Positions 45,145 through 56,845 of a stretch of DNA of 64,000 bases are shown piece by piece (position 1 is the stretch's first letter; each line of letters begins with the position of its first letter). This DNA comes from Rhizobiales bacterium TNE-4 (GTDB lineage: Bacteria > Pseudomonadota > Alphaproteobacteria > Rhizobiales > Beijerinckiaceae): positions 930,001 to 994,000 of the forward strand of contig JAHRCV010000001.1 in NCBI GenBank assembly GCA_019083985.1. The letters run 5' to 3'. Below the pieces are notes generated by a model. That model saw nothing but the letters and a program-made list of their open reading frames with translations. It ran no database searches and was not told the DNA's origin. Both the position numbers and the translations under genes were made by a program.

Positions 45145-46624
45145 CGTAGAGCGTCTCCACACTGATTGAGGCAAGGCCGCGCTCACGCGCGAAAGTTTCC
45201 GTGTTTCGGCGCGCTTTGCCGCGCACGAAAAACGGGATTTTCTTCAGCTCCTGTTCGGCTTCGACGGTCCAACCGGTAAAATCGGGAGGTGTGTCGGGTT
45301 GGGCTTGTTTTGATGGGCCGAGATGGGACGGCGCCGCTTGGTCGTTGAATTCGAAATCGTCACGGAAGAGACCCAAAAGATGCTCTTCAAGGCCCATCAT
45401 CAGCGGATGCACGAGGTTGTCGAACAGCACATTCGCACCCTCAAAGCCCATGACGGGCGAGAAGCGGGCCGGAAAATCCTGCACATGAACGGGGGCCGAA
45501 ATCACAGCGCAGGGAAGACCGAGGCGCTTGGCGATATGGCGTTCCATCTGCGTGCCGAGCACGAGCTCGGGCTGCGCGGCGATGATCGCTTTTTCAATCT
45601 CGAGATAATCGTCGCTGATCAGGGGCGCGACGCCGAGATCGGCGGCGGCAGCGCGGACTTCGCGCGCATATTCGCGCGTATACGTCCCCAAACCACAAAC
45701 GGTGAAACCGATTTCCTCACGTGCGACGCGGGCCATTGCGAGAGCATGGGTTGCATCACCAAAGATGAAGACACGCTTGCCGGTGAGATAGGTTGAATCG
45801 ACTGACCGTGAATACCAAGGCAGGCGGCTCGCATTCGTTTCAGCTGGGACCGGCAGGCCTGCGAGCGCACAAATTTCGGCGATGAATTCGCGCGTGGCGT
45901 TCACGCCAATCGGAATGGTCTTGGTAAAGGGTTGGCCGAATTGCTTCTTCAGGAATTCGGCGGCCGCTCCCGCAATTTCGGGATAGAGCACGATGTTGAA
46001 ATCGGCATCGGCGAGACTGGCGATATCGGCCGGTGAAGCGCCTTCCGGCGCGACGACATTGATGGCGATGCCAAGGTCTGCAAGCAGCGCCTTGATTTCT
46101 TTCAGATCATCGCGATGGCGAAAACCGAGCGCGCAGGGGCCAAGGATGTTGCACAGCGGACGCGTATCGGGACGCGCCTGTTTGGGCTGAACCAATGCAC
46201 GCACAATGCGATAGAAGGTTTCAGCGGCGCCCCAATTTTCCTTCTTCTGGTAAGACGGCAATTCGAGCGGAATGACGGGGATCGGCAGATTAAGGGCAGA
46301 AGCCAATCCTGCTGGGTCATCCTGAATGAGTTCACCGGTGCAAGATGCGCCGACGATCATCGCTTGCGGCTTGAAGGTCTCATACGCATCGCGCGCAGCG
46401 CGTTGAAACAATTCGGCCGTATCGCCACCGAGATCACGCGCTTGGAAGGTCGTATAGGTGACCGGCGGGCGCTGGTTGCGGCGCTCGATCATCGTGAAGA
46501 GAAGATCGGCATAGGTGTCGCCCTGCGGCGCGTGCAACACGTAATGCATGCCACGCATCGCGGTGACGATGCGCATGGCGCCAACATGGGGCGGGCCTTC
46601 ATAGGTCCAGAGGGTCAACTGCAT
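45119..46624 (-). CDS. bchB: Dark protochlorophyllide reductase subunit B
   Basis: A 501-residue NifK-like subunit holding the substrate site with BchN. The start [20 protein letters not shown] is diagnostic. The Asp/Cys cluster-ligand region and [17 protein letters not shown] are present. The C-terminal PVAL-like domain ends AKHFGR-like (YDAKAHFGR). It begins two bases after the bchN stop. Confidence 0.97.
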
Positions 46625-46626
46625 CG

Positions 46627-48423
<1,797 letters not shown>

Positions 48424-48443
48424 CTAGGCGGGAGTCCTGTAAG

Positions 48444-48461
48444 TGTCAAATCTTATTGACG
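48444..48461. promoter_or_regulatory. PpsR/CrtJ-type operator upstream of bchF (one mismatch)
   Basis: TGT-N12-ACG (TGTCAAATCTTATTGACG) differs from the PpsR consensus TGT-N12-ACA by one base and keeps the TGTCA/TGAC symmetry. It lies between divergent bchF and ppaA. A weaker partner, ACT-N12-ACA, is at 48483-48500. PpsR is known to bind paired sites cooperatively. Confidence 0.65.
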
Positions 48462-48482
48462 TCAGGCTTGCGGTACAAAAGG

Positions 48483-48500
48483 ACTTACGTATTATTTACA
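48483..48500. promoter_or_regulatory. Possible second, weak PpsR half-site
   Basis: ACT-N12-ACA: only one half (TTTACA) fits the consensus, but the AT-rich core resembles the exact sites upstream of bchC and bchG. The 21-base gap from the stronger site would suit paired binding. Confidence 0.35.
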
Positions 48501-48628
48501 GTTGCGGTCTCGCCAGAAGGGCGTAGCTTAAGGATCGGGCAGACGATCCATAAAAAGACCAGACCCGCGCATAGACAGACGCTCACGTAGACCGGACAGG
48601 GGTTTACAGGGCGGGTTTGGAGGAAGAC

Positions 48629-49480
48629 GTGGACCGCAAAGGGCCTCAGGCCCCTGGAAGCGCTCAAAATTCCCACAGTCCGGATAGCCGGAGAGCCGTC
48701 AAAACTGCAGATCAGGTCTATCAAGCCGGCGAAGCCGGGGAACGGGTCCGCGCGTTCATCACGCGGCACGGTCTGGCGAATCTGGTGGGTAGCCGGGCTG
48801 AACGACCTCACGGTTTACCCCCGTGCGATGCGTTTGCCGTGACGATGGTCGCAGAATGCGCGCTCAGCGGGGATGGCGAGAAGCTCCGCCGGATCATTTC
48901 AGATTATAGTACGGCTGGTTGGTCTAACGCCGTCTTATTGCTCGATCTTTTGGTTCCTGCCGTGCGTCTGATCGGGACGTGGTGGGAAGAGGATCGCTGT
49001 GACTTTGCGACCACCACGCTGTCGACTGGGTTGATCGAACGGGTGGTCTATGAGGTTACCTTGGCCAATCGCCGGCCTGTGCCCTTGCATGCCCCGCGCG
49101 CCCTGATCGCCGTGACACCTGACGACCAGCATAGTTTCGGTGCCGTTGTGCTGTCCGAGATCCTGCGGTCAGCCGGCTGGTTTGTTCTAACACGACTTGA
49201 TTCGACGGCGGATGAGTTGCGGGCGGACGTGGCCCAAGGCAATTTCGCACTGATCGGATTGTCGCTCTCGCGGACGTCGCGGATCGACAATCTCCGCGAG
49301 ACGATCTCGATTTTGCGGAGCGAAGACAATGCGGGTCAGATCCGCTTTGCGGTCGGCGGCCGCGTGTTTACGAGTGGTGAAGCCCATGCTGGGGACGTCG
49401 GCGCGGATTTCATGGCTGTTGACCCGCCTGAGATGATCAGGCTACTAGATGACATATCGACTTTCGTAGCGGCAGATTGA
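48629..49480 (+). CDS. ppaA: PpaA/AerR-type cobalamin-binding photosynthesis regulator
   Basis: A 283-residue regulator with a C-terminal B12-binding domain. DDQHSFGAVVLSEILRSAGW contains the DxHxxG cobalamin motif, followed by LIGLSLSRTSRIDNLRETI and a glycine-rich VGGRVF segment. The helical N-terminal half (AVTMVAECALSGDGEKLRRI, WWEEDRCDFATTTLST) matches AerR/PpaA. In Rhodobacter these light-sensing proteins act as antirepressors of CrtJ/PpsR. GTG at 48629 follows GGAGGAA. It sits 30 bases before ppsR, its usual partner. Confidence 0.9.
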   Translation: MDRKGPQAPGSAQNSHSPDSRRAVKTADQVYQAGEAGERVRAFITRHGLANLVGSRAERPHGLPPCDAFAVTMVAECALSGDGEKLRRIISDYSTAGWSNAVLLLDLLVPAVRLIGTWWEEDRCDFATTTLSTGLIERVVYEVTLANRRPVPLHAPRALIAVTPDDQHSFGAVVLSEILRSAGWFVLTRLDSTADELRADVAQGNFALIGLSLSRTSRIDNLRETISILRSEDNAGQIRFAVGGRVFTSGEAHAGDVGADFMAVDPPEMIRLLDDISTFVAAD

Positions 49481-49510
49481 CGTCATCCCACCTAGACGTC
49501 GCTTGGGACA

Positions 49511-50971
49511 ATGCAAGCGGTATCTGATGTTCTAGCTGCCACGGCTCAAAGCCGGGGGCAAAGCGTGACAGAGTTCAAATTCCTTGAGGCTTCTTTCGGA
49601 GCGCTCGACGCTCGGAAGGTCGCGCGCCTTGTCGCCTCGACGGTGGATTTGACATTCGTCATCGATAGTAGCGGACGAATTCAACAAGCGGTCTCGCTCG
49701 ATCCGCGCCTCTCGCGCGCTGCAAGCGACCACTGGGTCGGCCAGATGTGGACGGACACCGCAACGGTGGAAAGTCGGCCTAAAATCAAAGAATTACTTGC
49801 TGAGGCCAATCCTGAGACGCCAACACGCTGGCGTGAGATCAATCAGGTTGCGGCGGGCGAAGAATGTCCGCTGCGTTTCTCGGCTGTCAAATTCGACGAT
49901 GACGGTCTGATCGTCGTGATGGGTTATGATCTGCAACCGGTTGCCCAGTTGCAGCAAAAGCTCGTCAACGCGCAGCGCGATCTCGAACGCGATTTCCAAA
50001 AGCTGCGCGATGCCGAGACCCGCTATCGCGTTCTGTTCCAGATGACGGCGGAAGCCGTATTGATCGTCGATTCTCAATCGATGAAGACGGTCGATGCCAA
50101 TCCAGCCGCGGCGATGATTTTGGAAACAACCCCCGGTCGACTGGTGGGGCGGATTGTCGCAGATCTCGTGACGCCCGACAGCCGTGAAGCGCTGCAAAGC
50201 CTGATTGCTGGTGTGAAATCCTCGGGTCGCACAGAGGCCGTCCGTGTTCATGTCGAGAGCGCGGGCAAGCCTTTCCTCGCTTCATGCGCGGCGATCCGGT
50301 CCGATGAGGGGCTTTCGTTCATCCTGCGGCTCGCACCGCTTGAAACCGGAGCACGCTCGCAAGGCCAGGGGACGGTCGCGGCCAATGCTTTGGCAGCGAT
50401 GCCAGACGGTTTTCTGCTCGCGGGCAGTGATCGGCGCATTGTCGACGTCAATGATGCCTTTCTTGATCTCGCACGGCTCGGTCATCGCAATGAGGTGGTG
50501 GGCACGACGCTTGATCAGTGGCTTGGCAGGACTGCGGTCGAAGGCAATGTGTTGCTGGCCCATCTCAAAGACCATGGCCGCGTCCGTGGGTTCGCTTTAG
50601 CTTTGCGGGGCGGGCATGGATCGGTTGAAGACGTCGATGTGTCGGCCGTCAGTTTGCAAGCTTCTGGAGAGGTTTATTACGGTTTCCTGTTCCGGCGCGC
50701 GAAGCGCGTGGATGGCGGCGGCGAGCAAGCGCTTGCCCGTTCGGCAGAGGATTTCGCTGATCTGGTCGGCCGGCTGTCGTTGAAGGGGATCGTCCGTGAG
50801 ACGACGGATGTGATCGAGAAGCTGTGCATCGAAGCGGCGCTGCGGCTGACCGGTGATAATCGCGCGGCTGCGGCCGAGATGTTGGGACTCAGCCGGCAGA
50901 GCCTTTATTCGAAAATGCATCGCCATGGGATCGGCGATCTCGACGGATCCGACATTTCGGACGGCGGTTAA
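49511..50971 (+). CDS. ppsR: PpsR/CrtJ redox-responsive photosynthesis repressor
   Basis: A 486-residue DNA-binding repressor. It has an N-terminal PAS-like region (about 35-140), a coiled linker (QLQQKLVNAQRDLERDFQKL), PAS domains at about 170-275 and 295-400, and a Fis-type HTH (RAAAAEMLGLSRQSLYSKMH). The Cys in EKLCIEAALRL of the HTH region matches the redox-active position of Rhodobacter PpsR; another Cys (FLASCAAIR) lies in PAS1. It should bind TGT-N12-ACA sites found upstream of bchF, bchG and bchC. Confidence 0.94.
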   Translation: MQAVSDVLAATAQSRGQSVTEFKFLEASFGALDARKVARLVASTVDLTFVIDSSGRIQQAVSLDPRLSRAASDHWVGQMWTDTATVESRPKIKELLAEANPETPTRWREINQVAAGEECPLRFSAVKFDDDGLIVVMGYDLQPVAQLQQKLVNAQRDLERDFQKLRDAETRYRVLFQMTAEAVLIVDSQSMKTVDANPAAAMILETTPGRLVGRIVADLVTPDSREALQSLIAGVKSSGRTEAVRVHVESAGKPFLASCAAIRSDEGLSFILRLAPLETGARSQGQGTVAANALAAMPDGFLLAGSDRRIVDVNDAFLDLARLGHRNEVVGTTLDQWLGRTAVEGNVLLAHLKDHGRVRGFALALRGGHGSVEDVDVSAVSLQASGEVYYGFLFRRAKRVDGGGEQALARSAEDFADLVGRLSLKGIVRETTDVIEKLCIEAALRLTGDNRAAAAEMLGLSRQSLYSKMHRHGIGDLDGSDISDGG

Positions 50972-51003
50972 CTGCCCATCCAGTGCGCACTGGCCCAATG
51001 TCA

Positions 51004-51021
51004 TGTCTATTTTTGTTTACA
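51004..51021. promoter_or_regulatory. PpsR/CrtJ operator upstream of bchG (exact consensus)
   Basis: TGTCTATTTTTGTTTACA is a perfect TGT-N12-ACA, 28 bases before the bchG ATG. It lies where it would block the bchG-bchP promoter. Confidence 0.75.
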
Positions 51022-51049
51022 GTTGAAAAGGTCATGCTAGCATTGCGGC

Positions 51050-51964
51050 ATGACGGCAGACGCCACCCCGCTCCGTACACGCTCAACTTGGCCTGCTCCG
51101 GCGACCATCCTTGAGCTTCTGAAGCCGATCACATGGTTCGCGCCGATGTGGGCGTTCGCCTGTGGCGCGGTCTCTGCCGGTGTGCCGTTTTCCTTTGAGA
51201 AAATCATTCCCGTGCTTGCCGGGATCGTGCTCGCCGGGCCGCTCGTGACCGGCATGAGCCAGGCCGCGAATGATTGGTTCGATCGGCATGTCGATGCCAT
51301 CAACGAACCGAATAGGCCGGTCCCGTCAGGCCGCATGCCGGGACGGTCTGCGCTTTATCTCTCGATTCTCTGGACCGCACTTTCCCTCGCGCTTGCTTGG
51401 GCGCTGGGTCCCGCTGTGCTGGGTGCTGCGCTCCTCGGGGTCGTCTTGGCTTGGCTTTACAGTGCACCGCCCATCCGGCTCAAAAAGAATGGCTGGTTCG
51501 GCAATGCCGCGTGCGGCTTTGCCTATGAAGGCCTGCCTTGGTTTACCGGTGCTGCTGTGATGCTGGGCGGGCAGGTGCCCTCCGTGCCGGTGATGATTCT
51601 CGCCTTTCTTTATGCCTTCGGCGCGCATGGCATCATGACGCTCAACGATTTCAAATCGGTCGAAGGCGATCGCGCGCTTGGCATCAATTCCCTGCCGGTG
51701 CTGTTGGGCGTCGACAGTGCGGCGCGTTTTGCCTGCGTCATGATGGGATTGCCGCAAGCTGTTGTCGTCGCCTTGGTTGCCTTGTGGGGCCGGCCCGTCG
51801 AAGCCTTGCTCATTTTTGTGCTGCTGCTCGCGCAACTCATTCTCATGAAACGGTTGATCGCAGCGCCACGCGATAAGGCGGCTTGGTACAATGCCACCGG
51901 CACATCGCTTTACGTTCTCGGCATGATGATTGCTGCCATCGCGCTGCGCAGCGCGCTTCTCTAG
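51050..51964 (+). CDS. bchG: Bacteriochlorophyll synthase (esterifying prenyltransferase)
   Basis: A 304-residue UbiA-family membrane enzyme attaching geranylgeranyl or phytyl diphosphate to bacteriochlorophyllide. The first Asp-rich motif is ANDWFDRHVDAINEPNRPVP; the second lies in LNDFKSVEGDRALGINSLPV. About eight hydrophobic helices are visible. It is preceded by an exact PpsR site and followed 10 bases later by a PucC-family gene. Confidence 0.96.
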   Translation: MTADATPLRTRSTWPAPATILELLKPITWFAPMWAFACGAVSAGVPFSFEKIIPVLAGIVLAGPLVTGMSQAANDWFDRHVDAINEPNRPVPSGRMPGRSALYLSILWTALSLALAWALGPAVLGAALLGVVLAWLYSAPPIRLKKNGWFGNAACGFAYEGLPWFTGAAVMLGGQVPSVPVMILAFLYAFGAHGIMTLNDFKSVEGDRALGINSLPVLLGVDSAARFACVMMGLPQAVVVALVALWGRPVEALLIFVLLLAQLILMKRLIAAPRDKAAWYNATGTSLYVLGMMIAAIALRSALL

Positions 51965-51974
51965 GAGACTTCCC

Positions 51975-53315
51975 ATGCAGGCCGCGCAACAGGGTTTGAG
52001 TTGGGTGTCGATCGTCCGGCTTGGTCTGGTGCAGACGGCTCTTGGCGCGATTGTTGTTCTCACCACGTCGACATTAAATCGCGTGATGGTGGTCGAGGTT
52101 GGCCTTGCAGCCACGGTGCCCGGGGCCCTGGTTGCGTTGCATTATGCAGTCCAAATGTTGCGCCCGCGCTTCGGCCATATTTCCGATAACGCGCCGCGTC
52201 GTACGCCATGGATCCTGTTAGGTATTTGTGTGCTTGCGCTGGGCGGGGCGGGGGCTGCGGCCGCCACGTCTTTGATGCTCACGGATAAAACGCTGGGTCT
52301 GATCGCGGCAGTCATTGCCTTTTTGGCGATTGGATTTGGCGTCGGCCTTTCAGGGACATCCTTGCTCGCGACCTTGGCGGAGCATGTCGCCGAGAAACGG
52401 CGCGCCGCTGCTGCGACCATTGTCTGGATGATGATGATCGCAGGCTTTGTCGTGACCACCATCATTGCCGGAAAATTGCTTGATCCGTTTTCCCCTATGC
52501 GGCTGATCGCGGTATCGGGCGGCGTATCTGTGGTGGCCGTGCTCGTTGCCTTTGTGGCGCTTTGGGGCGTCGAGCCTGATGCCAATGCACGCATGCGCGA
52601 AACCAAGCCGAAAATCGATTTCAAAGTGGCACTGAAAGATGTGTGGAATGATCGCGAGGCGCGGCGTTTCACCTATTTCGTTTTCATCTCGATGCTCGCC
52701 TACAACATGCAGGATCTGATCCTCGAGCCATTCGCCGGTGCAGTGTTTACGTTCTCGCCGGGTGAATCGACGAAATTGTCAGGCGTGCAACATGGCGGCG
52801 TCTTGGCTGGCATGATCTTGATGGCTGTGACAGGCAGCGTCTTTGGTGGTTCACGCAAAACCGTTCTCAAAGCATGGATGGTCGGCGGCTGTCTTGCTTC
52901 CGCGATTGCGGTTGCGGGCTTATGTTTGGCGGCAAGCCTAGGGCCGACGGCGCCTTTGAAGCCGCTTGTTTTCGCATTGGGCTTGGCGAACGGGTCGTTT
53001 GCAGTGGCTGCGATTGCATCGATGATGGCGCTCGCCAAGGGGCAAGCCAATGCGCAAGCGCGTGAAGGAACGCGCATGGGTGTTTGGGGTGCAGCGCAGG
53101 CGATTGCTTTCGGCCTCGGCGGCTTTGTGGGCACGGTCGCGATCGATATTGCGAGCTTGCTTACATCCTCGAAAGCGATGGCCTATGGCAGCGTGTTTGC
53201 GCTTGAAGGCCTGACATTCTTGGCCGCCGCATTACTTGCGGCCCGGATCAATCATGGTGGCGCATTGGTCGTCGAACGCAGCACGATGCGTGCCGCGATG
53301 CAGAACGGATTGTGA
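51975..53315 (+). CDS. PucC-family transporter-like protein between bchG and bchP
   Basis: A 446-residue polytopic protein homologous to LhaA: LTTSTLNRVMVVEVGLAATV, RPRFGHISDNAPRRTPWIL and YNMQDLILEPFAGAVF. The bchG-(PucC-family)-bchP order is conserved in purple bacteria, where this gene is called orf428/bch2 or similar. It may deliver pigment or aid complex assembly. ATG 51975 follows AGGAGA. Confidence 0.92.
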   Translation: MQAAQQGLSWVSIVRLGLVQTALGAIVVLTTSTLNRVMVVEVGLAATVPGALVALHYAVQMLRPRFGHISDNAPRRTPWILLGICVLALGGAGAAAATSLMLTDKTLGLIAAVIAFLAIGFGVGLSGTSLLATLAEHVAEKRRAAAATIVWMMMIAGFVVTTIIAGKLLDPFSPMRLIAVSGGVSVVAVLVAFVALWGVEPDANARMRETKPKIDFKVALKDVWNDREARRFTYFVFISMLAYNMQDLILEPFAGAVFTFSPGESTKLSGVQHGGVLAGMILMAVTGSVFGGSRKTVLKAWMVGGCLASAIAVAGLCLAASLGPTAPLKPLVFALGLANGSFAVAAIASMMALAKGQANAQAREGTRMGVWGAAQAIAFGLGGFVGTVAIDIASLLTSSKAMAYGSVFALEGLTFLAAALLAARINHGGALVVERSTMRAAMQNGL

Positions 53316-53324
53316 GAGGCCGCG

Positions 53325-54539
53325 ATGCAGCAGGATAGTTTTCGAGACGTAATTTATGACGCGGTTGTGATCGGCGGCGGTCCTTCGGGGGCAACCGCGG
53401 CGGATCAATTGGCACGCGCCGGATTTTCGGTGTTGCTGGCGGACCGGGAAGGGCGCATCAAACCTTGCGGCGGCGCGGTTCCGCCGCGTCTCATTCGCGA
53501 TTATGCGATTCCGGATCATCTCATTGTTGCGAAAGTGAAGGGCGCGCAAATCATCGCGCCGTCGAACAAGCGCGTCGACATGCCGATCGAGAATGATGGT
53601 TATGTCGGCATGGTGGATCGCGAGGATTTTGATCCGTGGCTGAGAGATCGGGCGGCGGCTTCCGGCGCGGACAGGATCACGGGTACATTTGAACATTATG
53701 CGCGCGAAGGTTCGGTTTCAGTCCTGTCATTTGCGACTGGTGCACATGGCATTGTGAAGATCCGCAGCCGGTTTGTGATTGGCGCGGATGGTGCGAATTC
53801 AACCGTTGCGCGAATGGCTGTGCCGCGCGCGGGCAAACCGAAATATGTGTTCGCCTATCATGAAATCGTCGAGGCGCCGCCGAGTGGCGCGCATTACCAT
53901 CCCGAGCGTTGCGACGTGTATTACCAAGGCCGCTTCTCGCCTGATTTCTATGCGTGGATTTTTCCGCATGGCGGCAAGGCTTCGATTGGGACCGGCACCG
54001 CGCATAAGGGTTTCTCACTGAGGTCGGCTATCGGCGATTTGCGTGAAGCTTTGGGGCTTTCGGAATGTCGCACGATCCGCCGTGAGGGTGCGCCCATTCC
54101 GCTAAAACCGCTGAAGACGTGGGACAATGGACGTGATGTCGTGTTGTGCGGCGATGCGGCCGGCGTCGTTGCGCCAGCCTCGGGCGAGGGGATTTACTAC
54201 GCCATGCTGTGCGGCGAGATTGTTGCGCGGGCGGTTGGCGAAGCGATCCGTACCAATGATGCCCATGCGCTCGCGAGTGCGCGCAAAAGCTTCATGAAAT
54301 TGCATGGTCGTGTCTTCATGGCGCTCGGTTTTCTACAGGCGTTCTGGTACCGCAATGATTGGCTGCGCGAGAAATTCGTGGCCATGTGCGGCGACAAGGA
54401 TGTCCAGACCCTGACCTGGCAGGCCTATATGGACAAGGAATTGGTGCGCCGGGAGAAGCTCGCCCATCTGCGCGTCATGCTGAAAGATATCGGTGTGTTT
54501 CTGGGCTTTACGCCGAAACTCGAAAAGCGCTCTGGCTAG
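53325..54539 (+). CDS. bchP: Geranylgeranyl diphosphate / bacteriochlorophyll reductase
   Basis: A 404-residue FAD-linked reductase turning the geranylgeranyl tail into phytyl. The FAD site is AVVIGGGPSGATAADQLARA, followed by DREGRIKPCGGAVPPRLI. The second FAD motif DVVLCGDAAGVVAPASGEGI and the later FLQAFWYRNDWLREKF are family marks. It starts 9 bases after the PucC-family gene. Confidence 0.96.
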   Translation: MQQDSFRDVIYDAVVIGGGPSGATAADQLARAGFSVLLADREGRIKPCGGAVPPRLIRDYAIPDHLIVAKVKGAQIIAPSNKRVDMPIENDGYVGMVDREDFDPWLRDRAAASGADRITGTFEHYAREGSVSVLSFATGAHGIVKIRSRFVIGADGANSTVARMAVPRAGKPKYVFAYHEIVEAPPSGAHYHPERCDVYYQGRFSPDFYAWIFPHGGKASIGTGTAHKGFSLRSAIGDLREALGLSECRTIRREGAPIPLKPLKTWDNGRDVVLCGDAAGVVAPASGEGIYYAMLCGEIVARAVGEAIRTNDAHALASARKSFMKLHGRVFMALGFLQAFWYRNDWLREKFVAMCGDKDVQTLTWQAYMDKELVRREKLAHLRVMLKDIGVFLGFTPKLEKRSG

Positions 54540-54678
54540 CGGCTTTTCCTCTCACTATCAGACACTTGCCGCGTTGCGGGAGGCCGTTCGGGTGCGTTTT
54601 AGCGGCCCGGCGGGCTTTACTGTGCCCGATTGCCACGAGAATATCGTTTGCATTCCACAGAGAATGGGCGGAGAACAG

Positions 54679-54711
54679 AAACGCCGCGCCCCCACCCGGA
54701 ACGCGGCGTTT
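54679..54711. terminator. Hairpin between convergent bchP and pufC
   Basis: AAACGCCGCG (54679-54688) pairs perfectly with CGCGGCGTTT (54702-54711). T-rich sequence follows on both strands but without a clean run. It probably ends bchP and puf transcripts. Confidence 0.65.
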
Positions 54712-54773
54712 CCTTCTGGCCGGGGACGGCCGGCCCGAGGCGTTCCCCGCTAGGTGAAGCGCCTCTTTCGGTA

Positions 54774-54811
54774 GGAGGCCCCGGCTGGTGCGTTTAGCCG
54801 CCGGGACCTCC
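54774..54811. repeat. Second GC-rich inverted repeat between bchP and pufC
   Basis: Twelve-base arms (54774-54785 and 54800-54811, GGAGGCCCCGGC type) pair with one mismatch around a 14-base loop. It lies 21 bases after the pufC stop on the minus strand, with no T-run. It could protect the puf mRNA 3' end. A further short inverted repeat (CGGGGA/TCCCCG) spans 54721-54749. The rest of 54540-54832 holds no gene I can support. Confidence 0.5.
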
Positions 54812-54832
54812 AATTTCTTCAGCAGATCAGGC

Positions 54833-55855
54833 TCACTTTTTGGCTGAGAGCTCGGCGAGATAATCCTTCAGCATGCTGACACCATAGAGCGGCTTGTTCA
54901 CACCCTGATGGCAGGTGGCGCAATTCGCTTTCGCGGCATCGCCCGTCGGCCCGAGACGATTGTCGGGATAAACAGGCTTCAGCGGTTCGAGATAAGCGTG
55001 GTTGAGATCAGCCACCATACGCAGACCATACCAGGCGGTCGTGCGTTGCGGCGGGCTCTGCTCCCACGAACTGAAGGCGCGGCTGTTGTGGCAGAAGGTG
55101 CAATTCACACCGAGGCCCTTCGACATATGCGTCATCAACGCATAAGTCATTTCGGCATCCTGAATGGGCTTGCCGGCCGATGCGAGTTGCGTCGGCAAGG
55201 TCGCGGTTCCTTGCACGCGGATCTTGGACGGATCGTTCAAGAGCGTCGAGAAAGGATCATAGGGCAGGGTGGCATAGGCGACGGACGCCGCAGGTGCATT
55301 CTGACCATTGCGATTGCCCATATAGGCCGGGGTCGACGGGCCGGGATCTTGGAACCACACATATTGCGGAACCTGCTGGCCGCGATGGCAGGTGTAGCAA
55401 GTGACACCAGCCGGTGCGACATGGTTTGCCCATTTCGCGTTGATGTCCTGCGTCATCTGCAACATGCGGCGTGCGACGACTTTCGTGTACATCGAATCGT
55501 CGGCGAGATTATCGGAATGGCAGCCGCCGCACCCTTGTTCCGGCATCACCCATTCTGTGATCGCCGTCATGATGCGAAGGAATTCACCTTCGCTGAGATG
55601 ACCGAGCACCTTCACATTTTGGTAGATCTGCGAGACAGGCGGGCCATCCTTCGGCGCTTCAGGCTGCGGTTCCGGAATTTGGTTCAGAGCCTGCAACGTA
55701 TCGACGCGCTCGGGACTGCGGATCTGATCCATGCCCGTGCCGCGATAGCCATTCTGCTCGCTCTCCTGTGGCGGCAGTTCGCAGGCCGCCACGAAGAGAG
55801 AGGTTCCGAGCGCGAGAGCGCCCATCAGCTTTCTGGTGAAGGGGATCGTGTTCAT
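54833..55855 (-). CDS. pufC: Reaction-centre tetraheme cytochrome c subunit
   Basis: A 340-residue periplasmic subunit feeding electrons to the special pair. Four CxxCH heme motifs are present: CGGCH, CYTCH, CTFCH and CATCH. The N-terminus has a lipoprotein-type signal ([17 protein letters not shown], Cys near residue 25), as in known PufC. Its ATG overlaps the pufM stop by 4 bases. It is the last gene of the puf operon here. Confidence 0.97.
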   Translation of the reverse strand: MNTIPFTRKLMGALALGTSLFVAACELPPQESEQNGYRGTGMDQIRSPERVDTLQALNQIPEPQPEAPKDGPPVSQIYQNVKVLGHLSEGEFLRIMTAITEWVMPEQGCGGCHSDNLADDSMYTKVVARRMLQMTQDINAKWANHVAPAGVTCYTCHRGQQVPQYVWFQDPGPSTPAYMGNRNGQNAPAASVAYATLPYDPFSTLLNDPSKIRVQGTATLPTQLASAGKPIQDAEMTYALMTHMSKGLGVNCTFCHNSRAFSSWEQSPPQRTTAWYGLRMVADLNHAYLEPLKPVYPDNRLGPTGDAAKANCATCHQGVNKPLYGVSMLKDYLAELSAKK

Positions 55856-56832
55856 TTCGGAGCTCCCGGCAGGGTCGAGGGATCGACCGTGACGCTCGGC
55901 CAGTAGTCCGGATATTGCGGAGCAACACCGTGCTTAACGGCCCAGAGGTACCAATTGTCGACGGCGGTGCCGGTGAGCAGGATGCCGATGCCGCCTGTGA
56001 GCGTTGTCAGCACTGCAAACCACCATGCCCAACGATGGATCGATTCCATCGTGGCGTTGAAACCCATCGTCCAGCGCCAGAAGAGAGCAGCGCGTTCCGA
56101 TGCCGTGCCGCGATCGGTGATCTGTTCGATTTCGCGTTCACCGCCGAAGCGATGAACCGCAAGGATCGTGGCACCATGCATCGCGAACAGAAGCGTTGAT
56201 CCGTAGAGGAACGCGATCGAGAGCGCATGGAACGGATTGTAGAACAGATTGCCGTAGCGGATCGAGAAGGCAGCCGTCCAATCGAGATGCGAGAAGATGC
56301 CATAGGGCACCGCTTCGCTCCACGATCCCATCAGAATGGGACGGATGAGGCCGAGCACGAGGAAGAGCCAGATCGCAGAGGCAAACGCCCATGCGACATG
56401 CGTGCCGAGGCCAAGTGCGCGTGCCCGCCAATACGTGCGTCCCCACCAGAGCATGACAGCGAGCAGGAGGAAGAAGCTCGCAATCATCCACCAACCGCCT
56501 TCATTGAGAGGCGGGAAGGAGAGACCATATTTCGGCGCCGGCGGATCGAGCGATAGCCAGAACAGCTGACGCACCATCTGGATCGGATTCCAATTCACCG
56601 AAGCGAGATAATTCATCCCGATGATGAAGAAGGCGAGCCCGCCCGACACGAGCGAAGCGAGACCAAGCGTGCCGAGATAGAACGGCCCGATCTGCGCATT
56701 GCCGAAGATGCCAAGCCAATGATTGAAGAAAGGCTTGCCTTCGCGCGGCCAGGTGCCGCGGTCCATCGCGATGCCATCATGAGCATGGCCGCGCGCCTGA
56801 ACCTGAGTGAAGATAGTTTGATATTCGATCAT
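55852..56832 (-). CDS. pufM: Photosynthetic reaction centre M subunit
   Basis: A 326-residue five-helix membrane protein that with PufL binds the special pair, bacteriopheophytins and quinones. Characteristic segments are [40 protein letters not shown] (special-pair region), [20 protein letters not shown] and [20 protein letters not shown] with the non-heme-iron ligands. It begins 13 bases after pufL. Confidence 0.98.
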   Translation of the reverse strand: MIEYQTIFTQVQARGHAHDGIAMDRGTWPREGKPFFNHWLGIFGNAQIGPFYLGTLGLASLVSGGLAFFIIGMNYLASVNWNPIQMVRQLFWLSLDPPAPKYGLSFPPLNEGGWWMIASFFLLLAVMLWWGRTYWRARALGLGTHVAWAFASAIWLFLVLGLIRPILMGSWSEAVPYGIFSHLDWTAAFSIRYGNLFYNPFHALSIAFLYGSTLLFAMHGATILAVHRFGGEREIEQITDRGTASERAALFWRWTMGFNATMESIHRWAWWFAVLTTLTGGIGILLTGTAVDNWYLWAVKHGVAPQYPDYWPSVTVDPSTLPGAPK

Positions 56833-56845
56833 GGAATTCGCCTCC

